A stretch of DNA of 64,000 nucleotides from Prorocentrum cordatum (Eukaryota > Sar > Dinophyceae > Prorocentrales > Prorocentraceae), in assembly GCA_963575745.1 (NCBI GenBank), contig CAUYUJ010012658.1, forward strand, positions 181,001 to 245,000, given 5' to 3'. Both the position numbers and the translations under genes were made by a program. Of this stretch, positions 54,561-64,000 are shown piece after piece; position 1 is the first letter of the stretch, and the number at the start of each line of letters is the position of its first letter. The notes beneath the pieces were generated by a model. The model was not told the origin of the DNA, did no database searches, and worked only from the letters and a program-made list of their open reading frames with translations.

Positions 54561-54621
54561 TGGCTCCCGGGACCGACTGACGGCTCGGGAGGATGGATCG
54601 GGAAGACGCAAGACTCCTCCA

Positions 54622-54849
54622 AACCCAAAAGGGGTATCCAGCTGAAAGGGGGTGGTGCAATAGATTTCGGGCAATGGTATTGCAAATAGACTGCGACGGA
54701 GAATTGTATTGCATTGTACTGCAAGTAACGCATTGCACGCGGAAATCCAGCAATACATCTGCGCCCCGGAATGTATTGTTCGCCCCAAATGCATAGCACC
54801 CTCACAAATCTATTGCAGCACCCTTTGTCGCCGGACCCTGTTTTGGGTC
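54622..54849. mobile_element. MITE-like element, GGTGGTGCAATAGA family, copy 1
   Basis: Left arm AACCCAAAAGGGGTATCC, then GGGGGTGGTGCAATAGAT. Right arm, reverse-complemented, GACCCAAAACAGGGTCC, then AAGGGTGCTGCAATAGAT. The interior has ATTGTATTGCATTG pentamer-like sequence. Confidence 0.7.
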
Positions 54850-55634
54850 AGCCAGAAGGACTCGGGTACGGGGGACTCGGGTTGGCCTGACGGGGCCACC
54901 ATAAGAATAACGAGACCCAATCTTAAGTTTGACGCGACCTCCCGCTGCAAGCATCCCACGAAAACCAGACCGTCAAAATCCAGGACGCGCTCGTCAAACA
55001 ACGTAGGCAAACCCGAGTTCCGGCTGAAGCGAGTCTTACGTTGCCCCGGATGGATACCCGAGAACGCCTTCGACCAAACAGAGTCCGTCCGCGCATCGTT
55101 CCCGAGAGGCTGAGCATGGAAAGCCTGGCTCGGGAGAATGGCACAGGAGGGCGCAGGATGCGCGGACGGACCGTGCCTGGGTCAGAGGAGGGATGAGCTG
55201 TCCTCCGGGGCGAGGCTGGGGCAGACGACCGCGCTACCGCTCGGGTGCTCACGGGACCCGCAGGCGGGCACTGAGGGCGAGCTCCCGAAGGCCCAGCCCA
55301 GCCCTGCGCGAGGCAGGGAGACGCCGAAGCTACCAGCGCGAGGCGCCAGGGAGGGCCCCCCTGGCGGTGGGGTCCCCCCCCCCCCACCCCCACCCCCCGC
55401 TCGGGGTGTGGCAGCGCGGACCCCCCTCGTTGGAGGTGGCACCCCCCTGGCCCTGGTGGCGCCGCCTCCCCGCCCTCCGATCGCATGGGGGGCAAAGAGA
55501 AGCGACGATCACGTGGCAATCTTCGGCCTCCGGTGGCCACGGCGACGACGACGGCGACCGCGGCGCTGCCGGCCACGACGAGGACCACGACGACGGACAC
55601 GATGGCGACGACGACATCCTGACATTGGAGGCCT
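54850..55634. other. Spacer, no feature recognised
   Basis: GC-rich, with long frames on both strands but no protein-like pattern. Confidence 0.4.
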
Positions 55635-55804
55635 CCCAGATGGTGTCCGAGCAGATGGGGTCGGAGGATCGCGCCGCATCGCCGATACATCGGTGATACA
55701 TCGCCGACGCATCGGCAATGCATCGGCGACATCGGAGATGCATCGGCGATGCATCGACGATGCGGCGCGATCCTCCGACCCCATCTGCTCCGACCCCATC
55801 TGGG
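55635..55804. mobile_element. Long palindrome, GCATCGGCGAT family, copy 1
   Basis: 47-bp arms (55635-55681 and 55758-55804) match at 45 of 47 positions as an inverted repeat, including GGGGTCGGAGGATCGCGCC. The 76-bp centre is made of GCATCGGCGAT and ACATCG(C/G)CGA words, themselves partly palindromic. A cruciform or long hairpin is expected. Confidence 0.9.
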
Positions 55805-56223
55805 ATAGAAGAAAAGGAAGCACGCCGTAAACATACACTTTTGGCGCTCCGCGCTCTTGGATCCGCGCTCCGGCGCCCGGGGGGGCCCTGGGCGGATCCA
55901 AGAGATCCGCGCGTAGCGCCAAGAGTTTATGCTTATGGCGTTTTTCCTTCTTCGATAGGAGCCTGCAGAGACACCCCGGCGATCCTCACATCCTCCTCCC
56001 GGTGGTGCCACCGCTCCTTCCTCCGACTCCGAGCACCGCCCCCTCCGTCCTCGCCGCGCTGCTGGGGAGCACCCACGCGGCGTCCCACGGCCACTGCAGG
56101 CACCACAGCGCCACGCACGACGCCAGGGCGCCAGGCAGCAGCCAGCGTCGTGCCATCCTCCCCTCCTCGCGGGGGGCCCCTTTCGGCTCCACGATCGGGG
56201 ACCAACCTCGCTCCCCTGATACT
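55805..56223. other. Spacer, no feature recognised
   Basis: CTTTTGGCGCTCCGCGCTC (55838) has a near-inverse at 55908-55926 (GCGCGTAGCGCCAAGAG), enclosing ~50 bp; a possible hairpin. Confidence 0.4.
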
Positions 56224-56438
56224 GGAGGCCTCCTAAATGGGGTGCGAGTAGATGGGATCGGAGGGATTGCGCCGCATCGGCGGTACATCGCCGATACGTC
56301 GCCGATGCATCGACGATGCATCGGCGACCTCGGCGAGACATCGGCGCCGTCGGCATGGAGAAAATCGGGTTCCACATCGAGCCGCATCGCCGATGCAGCG
56401 ACGCTACGGCGAGATCCTCCGACCCCACCCGGGAGGCC
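56224..56438. mobile_element. Long palindrome, GCATCGGCGAT family, copy 2 (diverged)
   Basis: Starts GGAGGCCTCCTAAATGGGG, then GATCGGAGGGATTGCGCCGC, then GCATCGGCGA words. Ends GAGATCCTCCGACCCCACCC. Less symmetric than copy 1. 56439-56930 holds nothing recognised. Confidence 0.7.
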
Positions 56439-56930
56439 CAGACATAGTTACACGCCGGCAGCAGCGACCGTCGGGACCGAGAGCGGCTCGGCGCGCTCGC
56501 CAGGCAGCGGGGGCGCAGGCCCTCACCTTCGCGGAGCGCCGGTTCGATCCGATCGAGATCCCGGGGGGGGCCCCAGAGCCCCTGGGAGCTGAAGTGTCCG
56601 TTCTCGAACACGTAACGCGCGTGGTGTGGCCTCCAGCGCATTTCCCCGCCCAGTAGATCAGATAGCGCCCTCCGCTTCACCCACCCCCGTTGCAGCAGCG
56701 CCTGTCCTTTAGCGAACAGGTATGGTGTCCGTAGTGCGCGCGCAACGTGTTAGGTGATGTGCAAGCGGAATCACCCACCTACCCAGCCGCATAACGAGCG
56801 TTATGCTGTTTCAAAGGAACTTGAGCCCCTTGCGTCGTCAAGGAAAGGTGCGATCAGGGGGGTACCCCAGAGCCCCTTGCACTTCAAAAAAAAAAACAAC
56901 ACGTTTCCCGCCGTTCTCAGCCCAACAAGG

Positions 56931-57117
56931 GATCCAGCTGAAAGGAGGTTGGGGGGGCAACTGTATTGCCAAGGTATTGCGCCAGAGAATTGTATTGCGT
57001 TGTATTGCAACAAATGAATTACACGCGAAAGGCGCACCGCTTTATTTGCGCACCGGAACGTGGTGTACGCCCTAGACCTATTGCACCACCCCCTTTTCGC
57101 TGGACCCCGTTGCGGGT
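56931..57117. mobile_element. MITE-like element, GGTGGTGCAATAGA family, copy 2
   Basis: Left arm CCCAACAAGGGATCCAGCTG; right arm, reverse-complemented, CCCGCAACGGGGTCCAGCG, then AAAAGGGGGTGGTGCAATAG. Interior GAATTGTATTGCGTTG. Confidence 0.7.
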
Positions 57118-57843
57118 CAACCAGATTCTGAGGGCGCTCGGGGGGTCTGGGGACCGCCGCAGAAGGACTCCGACGGGAAAGCGCGCCAGGGGGGAGGTGT
57201 CGAGACCGCCGGGGGTCCGCGCTACGAGCAAAAGAAGGGCGTCGCGGGCCTGGCACTGGCTCGGGCGGGGAAGCATTGACTCGGAGACGGCGATGCGTGG
57301 CCAACAGATCCGCGATGGGCCGCACGTTCCCGGCAGGGGCGGGGCCCGAAAGCACCGAGCGTATGTGTATGGGCCCCTGGGCCCCCGGGGCCCCCTGGGC
57401 CCCCTGGGCCGTCTTGGGGTGATCTTGGCGGCCTCTCGGACGGAGCGAGCACCGCAGAGGCCTACAGCTGAATCCGTCAGACAACCGATGAGCATCCGCC
57501 AGTCCATTCGGGGACTCAGTGCGTGCGAGGTTGTTCCCCCTTGAGGGGGGGGCGGGGTCAGGCCCCTGGAGATGGAGGGACGAGCTCACCATGGGCCTTC
57601 TGTGGGCTGCCAGTCTGTCAGATTGCCTCCAAGACGGCCCAAAATGCTTCAATCCAATCAACATGGCCTCCAGAAAAAAAAACAGATGACCAACAACTGC
57701 TTCCCCAAATGTTCCAGATCGAAGACCGGCCAAAGAGCCCTCCAAGATGTCCCAAGCGCAGGTCCCTATGGGGACCTCCCAAAGGGTCCCTTGAGCTGGA
57801 AAGCTGTCACATCCTACAAAACAGACTGTTCTGAAAACCTTGA
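57118..57843. other. Spacer, no feature recognised
   Basis: Short GGGCCCC words near 57375-57410; no convincing gene. Confidence 0.4.
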
Positions 57844-58044
57844 TCGGCGGCGAGCGAGGGGGGGAAGTGAGACGGAGAAGACCTTCTCAGAAGGCTCGGA
57901 AGTGCCCGAGCGTTCTGAGAAATGCTCTAAGCCTTCCCCGAAGACAAAATTACAGCTCTCGGAAGGCGCGAGGGCTTCTGAGAAGTCCCGCTGGCTTCTG
58001 AGAAGGCCTCCTCCTTCTCACTCCCCCCCCTCCCTCGCCGCCGA
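57844..58044. mobile_element. Introner-like element 6
   Basis: A 201-bp element with TIRs TCGGCGGCGAGCGAGGGGGG and, reverse-complemented on the right, TCGGCGGCGAGGGAGGGGGG, continuing to GGCCTTCTCAGAAG-type ends on both sides. The interior shares CCCCGAAGACAAA with element 3. The flanks CTTGA and CTCGG match at only three of five bases, so the TSD is weak. No gene is recognised around it. Confidence 0.75.
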
Positions 58045-58189
58045 CTCGGACTAGGACCACGCTGCATTCCCTCGAAAGGCCACTCTTCCCTCCCCGGACT
58101 TCCGCCCGCGGACTGGCCCCGCTTCGCTTCCGCCCGCTCCCGGCAGTAGAAAGACGTCCACCCTGCAGCGGAGGCCCGACCAGAAGAAG

Positions 58190-58365
58190 CCTTCCACAAG
58201 AAGCCCAACTCTGAGACCCCAGGACGTCCATCGATTTCTGTTGGTGTGGGAACGTCGCGCTTTCCATGGCAGAACCATCGAAACCCAAGAAACCCAAGGC
58301 ACCCCGGAGGCAGGCGGGGTGTTTCTTGGCATGGGCCCGCACTGCACCAGTCCCTCGACTGCGCA
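58190..58365 (+). repeat. Dispersed repeat shared with 41975-42115 and 39880-39930
   Basis: CCACAAGAAGCCCAACTCTG and GACCCCAGGA, then GGTGTGGGAACGTCGCGCTT and CCCAAGGCACCCCGGAGGCA. Confidence 0.75.
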
Positions 58366-58589
58366 GCCCACCCTGGAACGCCCCACACGCACCAGCAGCT
58401 ACCCTTCTAAACACGCTCCTGGGAGCCTCTCGCAAGAACGTGAGTGGGCGCAGGGGCTCCTTCAGTGGCCCCTCCAGTGGCCCCTTCCCCCGTCCCCCCT
58501 CCACCAGAGATCAAAATCCGGTTCAAGGGGGAGGGGGATCTCCGGGTTCGCCGGCGCACTCCCGGAGGCTCGGGAGCGTCCAAAGCTGC

Positions 58590-59175
58590 CGTTGGTGGCC
58601 TGAAAAACGTGCCAAGACGGTCCCGATGGGTTCCAAGACGCCTACAAGACGTCTCAAGAAAGGCCCAAGAGCCTCCCCAAGAGGGCCCCGAGAGGGAACT
58701 AACCATGGTTGTCCTTGAACGTTTTAAGTGCTTCTGGGGTTATCACCTTCTCGAGCTTCCGACGCTCCAAGACGGTCCAAGAGGCCCCAGAGACTCCCCC
58801 CAAACTGCCCAAGAGACCCCCTACGAGGGCCCTGGGACGGCCCAAGAGGGTTCCAAGACAGCGCAAAGAGGGGCACAAGAAGGCCCACGATCGCCCAAAA
58901 GGGCCCCTGGAGAAGCCAAGAAGGAGAACACGAACCGAAAATCCAAACTTTCTGCCCCCAGAAGCCCCCAAGCGGCTCAAAAGAGGCCCCCCAAAAGCCG
59001 CAAGAGGCCCCCAAGAGGCCCAGACGAGGCCCTCAAACGGCCCCCAAGATGCTCAGAAGACACTTCAAGACTGCCTCCAATATGCTCCACCAGGCCCCCA
59101 AACAGTTCACAAGACGCCCACAAGATTCCCCACACAGCGCCCAAGAAACCCACGACGCCTCAATCGTTGACTCCC
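58590..59175 (-). repeat. GGCC-rich short-period array, reverse orientation
   Basis: CCAAGAGGCCCC and GACGGTCCAAGA words, as at 37.5-38.7 and 50.1-50.5 kb. Ends before 59176-59405, where nothing is recognised. Confidence 0.8.
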
Positions 59176-59405
59176 CGCCTCTCCTGGCGGTCGGCGGAGT
59201 GGCGTCAACCTCTTGAATCACAACCAATCGCGATCCCAAACAAATAACACATTGGTGATGCGATGGCTACCAAAACGGGTAGCTGTCCCGTGGCGGCGAG
59301 TACCATAACAGCTTTGCTGATGAGACGGAGGTAGCGGATGATGATTCCATGACCTTCTTGCCGAGCGCGAAGGCCATGTATGTGAAATTCGAGGTGATTG
59401 CAATT

Positions 59406-59578
59406 CGAGTAGGGGGTCGACAACATAATTGAGTTACCCTAGAAGTGTTTTTTCCCGTCGGGTCTGCGAAGCAAACATAGCAGATTCAGTAGATCTACTG
59501 GACGTTCTACGTACTTCTCGTAGATTCGACGGAAAACAATTCTGGGCTGAACCAATTCTGTAGTCGATCCCCTACTCG
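59406..59578. mobile_element. MITE-like element with ~65-bp inverted arms, GAGTAGGGG family
   Basis: Left arm CGAGTAGGGGGTCGACAAC, then AATTGAGTT and GTGTTTTTTCCCGTCG. Right arm, reverse-complemented, CGAGTAGGGGATCGACTAC, then AATTGGTT and TTGTTTTCCGTCG. The centre has a TAGATCTA palindrome. A half copy is at 53245-53305. No TSD recognised. Confidence 0.8.
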
Positions 59579-60062
59579 AACAACGGCATTGGCAATCCCC
59601 CTTGTGGCCCTCACCTTGTCCTCCTCATCCCGCTGCGCCTGCGAGAGCCTAGCATTACCCTGGTAGCAATGATTGTAGGGGTAATGGGAACGAAAATGCG
59701 CCTTACCGGAAGAGGAGGAGGAGGCGGAGGAGGAGGAGGAGGAAGAAGAAGAGGAAGATGAGGAGAGGGAGGAGAAGCAGGAGGAGGAGGAGGAGGCGGA
59801 AGGGACCCTCCCTTTTTGCCATGCATACTGAACGTGCGTGCGTGTCCTGCTCATCCCTCTCCGCCCAAGACATCCGACGTCGCCGACTTTTCCTCAGCGT
59901 CGATCACGGGAGGCCCATAAGACCTCTTCCCACGGCCGTGCGTGGACGGTCCCGTGGCCCAGCGAGGGCCCCCCGACGCCGAACATCGCCAGCAGCCTGC
60001 CGGCGTGATTTCTTCGCGACGCCAGGCAGTCTGGGGCCACCCCCATCATCGTCTCAAAATAG
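59579..60062. other. Spacer with polypurine tract
   Basis: GGAGGA tract at 59708-59805; otherwise nothing recognised. Confidence 0.5.
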
Positions 60063-60268
60063 AATAATTCGGGGGCGCGCAAGCATGGATGAGCGATCCA
60101 TGGATTTGGCGCGCGGTCGCCAGATCCATGGATCGGAAGAGGAGGAGCCCTCCCCAAAATGCGGCTGGTGCTGCCTCGCTCGGCGGCGGAAATCAACGGT
60201 TCTCCATGGAAACGGGGCCCGTCGCTAATCCACGCCCCCTTGATCCACGTTAGCGATCGCCCGAATTA
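60063..60268. mobile_element. MITE-like element, GGGGCGCGC family, copy 2
   Basis: Perfect 11-bp ends AATAATTCGGG / CCCGAATTATT. Inner arms ATGGATGAGCGATCCATGG and GCTAATCCACGCCCCC. Collinear with 34932-35145. Confidence 0.8.
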
Positions 60269-61719
60269 TTACGACCGCCTCCCACCAATGCAAACGCTCA
60301 AACATTGGGGATGCGGATGCATCCCGGATGCCCAGGCCCAGGGCAACTCCAGATGACAGCTCCCCCAGCATCGTCCCAGAGCAGCGCGAGAGCGGAGTCG
60401 GGGACGCGCTGGCCCGGGTCGGAGCGCAGACCCGGGTCAGCCGGGGCCTCGTCGCGAACCCGGGGTCGGCCACCCACTGCCCAGCAGCTCAACAGCGCCC
60501 GGGGTCGGCCGAAGGCGGGGGAGCGGGGCGGGGCCCCACGTGGCTCCCAAACCCGGGTCAGCCAGAGGCGTAGGCGAGGCTTTGCGTCCATATCCGCTGC
60601 GTCTTGGACTGTCTGGGCAGGGCCGCCAAAAGGCCGATGCGCAGTGCGTGTGGAAAAGCAGCCAGCCTCGAGGAGCCAAATTGATATCCATTCCTCCACT
60701 TCGCCTCAAGTGTCTGGGGAAGGGAGCCCGGAACCGCAAGATGCCGTGGATGTGGATATGCACCTTGCCCGCAAGACAGGATCGGCTGACCTTGGAGGCG
60801 GCAAGGTGGGCCGGAACTGGCTGGGCCCTGAGAAAATCTGTCAGGAGGGGGGGGGAATCCCAATCCGCTAAAAATCTGTCCTTGTACCCCCTCCGCGGCC
60901 CATCCCGAATCCGTTTTTGACTGCCCCAGGGCCCGAAAACGGTCTCCAGAGACCGAAACAGGCAAAATACCTTCCTGAACGCAGAAACTCAAATGTGCCC
61001 CCCCCCCCCCCCTGCTGGCCAGAACGAGTGCTGGGTCACCGCATACACTCGTTGGTCTCAAAGGCTGACCCTCAGGCCCTCGGAGAAGAACCGGGAGGGG
61101 CAGGAGGAAGAGGAGGGGTGAGGAGGAGCAGGAGAGGACGGCCCAAATGCGGTCGCAGTGCAGGATGAACTGTTTTCAATGTCGCCGCCCAAGGCTCCCA
61201 TGCACAGACCTCGAAGGGATTCAGGGAACCGATCTCTATATGCACCGACGCTTTTTTTGGCCCTGCACTGAAACTCGCACAGGAAAGCGAATCCTGGTGT
61301 ATACGGGATGCTGGTGTATACATGGTTCGTCACTTCCCCCCCGAAAACGGGGAAACAACTACACACCGCACCACCCCGACGCCGTCCCTGACCCTCAAAG
61401 AGTCCAGGGATGGATGAAACACAGCAGGCCACTGGTAGTGTACATGCTCCAGCTTCCGAGGCTTGGCGGACCTCCGCTGGCGCCGACCCCCCGTCACGAG
61501 AGCCCCGACCGAGCGCCGCCTTCCCCGCTCCGCGGGCCCCTCCTGCCGCGGCCTGCGCGCGGCGTGCTCTCCCGGAGAGCCTGCCTGGGCCACAATAAGC
61601 TGCGGCCGCAGCGGCGCGGCTGGACGCCCGCAGACGAGCTTGCCGGCTCGCCGGGGGCGCGACCCCGACAGGAACGTCACAGTTCGCGCCGCCGCCATCT
61701 GAGAATGAGCCATTCTTCA
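60269..61719. other. Spacer, no gene recognised
   Basis: 60400-60560 has GACCCGGGTCAGCC words related to the 43.6 and 54.4 kb repeat; 60890-60975 is the CATCC(C/T)GAATCGTTTT repeat. No convincing frame. Confidence 0.4.
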
Positions 61720-61903
61720 GTATCGTTTATCCGACCCCCATCCCCATCCCCATCCCCTTCGAGACCCCCACCAAATTTCCCCCCCGGTTGGGGATACATC
61801 CCTCGTAACCCGAAGGCTACGACCGATTTCCCCATCTAGGGGGGTGAATCGGCCAGTGGAGCCCAGGCCACGCCGCGGGGGATAGAGATCGGATAAACGA
61901 TAC
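61720..61903. mobile_element. MITE-like element, TATCG family, copy 2
   Basis: Perfect 15-bp TIRs, GTATCGTTTATCCGA and TCGGATAAACGATAC. The interior is in inverse orientation to copy 1 at 25611-25795. No TSD recognised. Confidence 0.85.
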
Positions 61904-62397
61904 CCAATTCCCAAGCCTTCCCAGACGGCGATGGCGCGAATCGTGACGTGACCAGCCCCCTTCCGCCCCCCCCACCCCCGTCACGCCCGCAACGGTGAGG
62001 GCGTTGGAGCAGGAACCACTGGACAAGTGATGGAGCGTCGGGAAGCTGGTGGGACTCCAGGTGTGGACTGGCCATGAGCACCCGAAGCCTCCTGGGCACA
62101 TTCCTTCACGAACGCCCCCACCTCATCGCCAAGGCATCCTCAAAAGCGCCCTCCATTTTGAACACACACACACACACACATGCGAGGAACTGCAAGTTTT
62201 CGCTGATGATCTGCCTCTGTCGGCCCTCGCCCAAGGGACGGTGCTTCTGCGCACATTGCTCGGCATCCGCTCGGCATCCGGGGGCCCTCTCTGGGCTCCG
62301 GGACCGTCGGCAAGCGTCTCAAGCTGGCCCCTGGGGGAAGGTGGGACGAAGCCAGGACGAGGATACAATCGGGAGGAAGGACTTGGTATCGTGGCAA

Positions 62398-62646
62398 CGT
62401 CGACAACAGTAGATGCGATGATGATGGCAGCGAGGCTGTTGACGATGATGACAGCGACGACGGCAACGCCAGTGACGTTGCCGATGCTGATCACGCCGAC
62501 CACGATGACGGGGTCCTCGCGTCGGTGATAGACGTTTTGGAGGGAGTTCGACGTGCGCGCGCGGCCGACTCGCGAGAGTGGCCCCCATGGTATCATTTCA
62601 CACGGATCGTGTCCCCCAGCACGCGCGAAAGGGCGAACGAATAATT
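62398..62646 (+). CDS. Possible acidic exon or fragment without ATG
   Basis: One frame reads RCDDDGSEAVDDDDSDDGNA, then SDVADADHADHDD, then VLASVIDVLEGV and a basic end, with stop TAA at 62644-62646. The mixed hydrophobic/acidic pattern is more protein-like than its surroundings, but there is no ATG and GATGAC-type repetition could explain it. 61904-62397 holds only (AC)n at 62163-62181. Confidence 0.15.
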
Positions 62647-62649
62647 GCG

Positions 62650-63215
62650 ACATGCGGCGCGAGAGGCCCGTTGAGCCGAATTCAATGGAACTGTTGATTG
62701 AAGTTCTGGATTTATGCAGAACCCGCAGGAGCGCAAGCGCAGGCTTATGTTTGTACGTTGTTGTTGCAATGCCATGTGTTGTTTCTATGTTTCAGACAAC
62801 TCGATTTTGAATCCTTACGCAACCTGAGATGTTTGAAACATTTCAGCATGCGCGCGCGACGACGCGCGCGTGTGGACTTCGTCCAGTTTGTTGCTCGGAT
62901 TGTTTGCGTCAGCACGCGCGCAAGGGCGTTCTTGCGATGTCGACAGGCGCGCGCGAGAGGCCCGTTCGGTAGCATGGTATGAACAATGTTGAAACTCATG
63001 TTTGTTTCCTCCGGGCTTCGCAAAAGCGCAAGCGCAGGCTTTTCTCGAAGCATGACGTTTCACAACCATGTGTTTCATATGTTTTCGGGATACTCGATTT
63101 TGAAATCCTTACACGAACTGAGGTGTTTGAAGGATTTCGGCACGCGCGCGCGAAAACTCGCGCAGGAGGGATACCGTTTCGCGCAAGGGATCCCGATGTA
63201 TGATACATGTGTGAG
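62650..63215 (+). repeat. ~296-bp tandem duplication related to the 28.7-30.5 kb unit
   Basis: GCGCGAGAGGCCCGTT recurs near 62660 and 62950. GCAAGCGCAGGCTT and TACTCGATTTTGAAATCCTTAC-like blocks follow in both copies. The end GTTTGAAGGATTTCGGCACGCGCGCG resembles GGTTTTGGAAGGATTTCGTC near 29370 and 30200. Confidence 0.75.
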
Positions 63216-63288
63216 CGCATTGATTATTCTCCAAAGGATGAGAGGGGAGATACTGGTTTAGCTTGTGTGATCCGGTTACATATGTAGG

Positions 63289-63648
63289 ATGGACGATGGA
63301 GCAACACCGTGTGCAAATTGCAATGCGAAAGGGGGGTCGTCAAGTCCAAGGGGGGTGGTAGATCGCACTATTCTTTTAGAACTGAGAGCCGATGTGGTAC
63401 AGCCCACGACGGGCGGTGACGAGCTGAAGAGGGACTGGCGACGGCGACGACATGGTCACCAGATCGACCCCCAGGCTCAGACGACGGGCGGCGACGAGGC
63501 GGCGACGGGGCAACGACGGCGACGACATAGCCGCCAGACCGACCCCCACACCCAGACGACGGGCGGTGACGGGGCGGCGTCGGGGCGGCGACGGCGACTA
63601 CATAGCAGCCAGACCAGCCCCACGCCCAGTTGCACATTCCAGAAGTAA
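63289..63648 (+). CDS. Possible small protein with 25-residue repeats
   Basis: ATG at 63289 opens a 119-codon frame. Residues ~43-115 consist of three tandem copies of TTGGDE-type, Arg-rich, HSRQTDP-ending 25-residue repeats, encoded by a ~75-bp tandem repeat (63405-63620). The N-terminus has a single CANC pair. The DNA repeat alone could produce the frame, so a real gene is doubtful. 63649-63914 holds nothing recognised. Confidence 0.2.
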   Translation: MDDGATPCANCNAKGGSSSPRGVVDRTILLELRADVVQPTTGGDELKRDWRRRRHGHQIDPQAQTTGGDEAATGQRRRRHSRQTDPHTQTTGGDGAASGRRRRLHSSQTSPTPSCTFQK

Positions 63649-63914
63649 GAAAACCCCAATGCAACACACTGTTTGGGAAACGTCCTCGAGACAGCAACGC
63701 GCACGCTGCGACGGACCCGCCTGCAGCATAGATCGGATGTGATCGGTGCATCGAGTGAACGACTGCGATAGGACATCTTGCTGTAAGGAATCTTGGGGTG
63801 CAATCTTCGTCGACCTCTGAGGACCCTAAAATGCCCCAAACCTTCTGTTGGCCCCCATGGCACAGGGGGGATCTGCACCTTCCGTGGGGCACTGGCAGGC
63901 TGACCTCATATTTT

Positions 63915-64000
63915 GAAGCCTCCACAAACTGGGGTCCGATCTGATGGGGTCGGATGACCGCGCTGCATCGGCGATGCATCGCTGATGCTGCGGCGGTGTC
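63915..64000. mobile_element. Long palindrome, GCATCGGCGAT family, copy 3, cut by window end
   Basis: AACTGGGGTCCGATCTGATGG, then GGTCGGATGACCGCGCTGC and GCATCGGCGATGCATCG: the left arm and start of the core of the family at 55.6 kb. Confidence 0.7.

Noticed and set aside
54923-56680. 585-codon frame on the minus strand
   Set aside because: It crosses a long palindrome, a second diverged palindrome and spacer without any change of style. It is Arg/Ser/Ala-rich, GC-driven and shows no domain.

Overview
The window looks like nuclear DNA of a dinoflagellate. The support is: GC-rich sequence made almost entirely of repeats; a Helitron-like Rep/helicase gene and an endonuclease-less LINE reverse transcriptase as the only clearly recognisable proteins; an intron whose boundaries read GA...AG (non-GT donors are a known dinoflagellate habit); short introns that are themselves mobile elements with terminal inverted repeats (TIRs) and target-site duplications (TSDs), i.e. 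introners; and a degenerate sequence resembling the dinoflagellate spliced leader. The high GC would fit a Prorocentrum-like genome better than a symbiodiniacean one, but that is a guess. No rRNA, tRNA, CRISPR array or bacterial operon was seen.

Layout. 1-450: open frame cut by the window edge. 640-11149: a large broken Helitron-like element on the + strand, with an array of helix-turn-helix-like modules, CxxC pairs, an HUH/Y2 Rep domain, a Pif1-type helicase and an acidic tail. It is interrupted by two introner-like elements; computing their removal at the TSD joins the flanking reading frames exactly. The second introner carries about 2.5 kb of a 9-bp satellite in the middle of the helicase. 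11.2-13.3 kb: a terminal-direct-repeat element (two 643-bp copies starting TG and ending CA). 13.6-15.9 kb: LINE reverse transcriptase. 16.0-16.8 kb: an unrecognised 268-residue gene. 16.85-17.6 kb: tandem repeats. 18.1 kb: another introner. 18.7-21.3 kb: a GGCC-rich short-period array. 21.5-22.6 kb: a giant trinucleotide tract. 22.9-31 kb: tandem repeats, polypurine/polypyrimidine tracts and a duplicated ~0.85 kb unit. 31-37 kb: mosaic of a pentamer array, polypurine tracts and a ~60-bp CACGTG-bearing repeat, then a CCAA tract. 37.1-37.5 kb: an isolated AT-rich island. 37.5-64 kb: more GGCC-type arrays, an 89-bp tandem repeat, and many palindromic MITE-like elements of at least seven families.

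How it fits together. This is an intergenic, transposon-dominated region. Autonomous-type proteins are only the Helitron-like Rep-helicase (frameshifted, with one in-frame stop) and the LINE RT (endonuclease missing). The non-autonomous palindromic elements have no transposase in the window. The most interesting system is the introner family: at least four and probably six copies, two of them inside one gene, with the TSD supplying the 3' splice site in the best case. Coordinates of repeats are by eye and usually good to a few bases at TIR ends and to a few tens of bases for tandem arrays.
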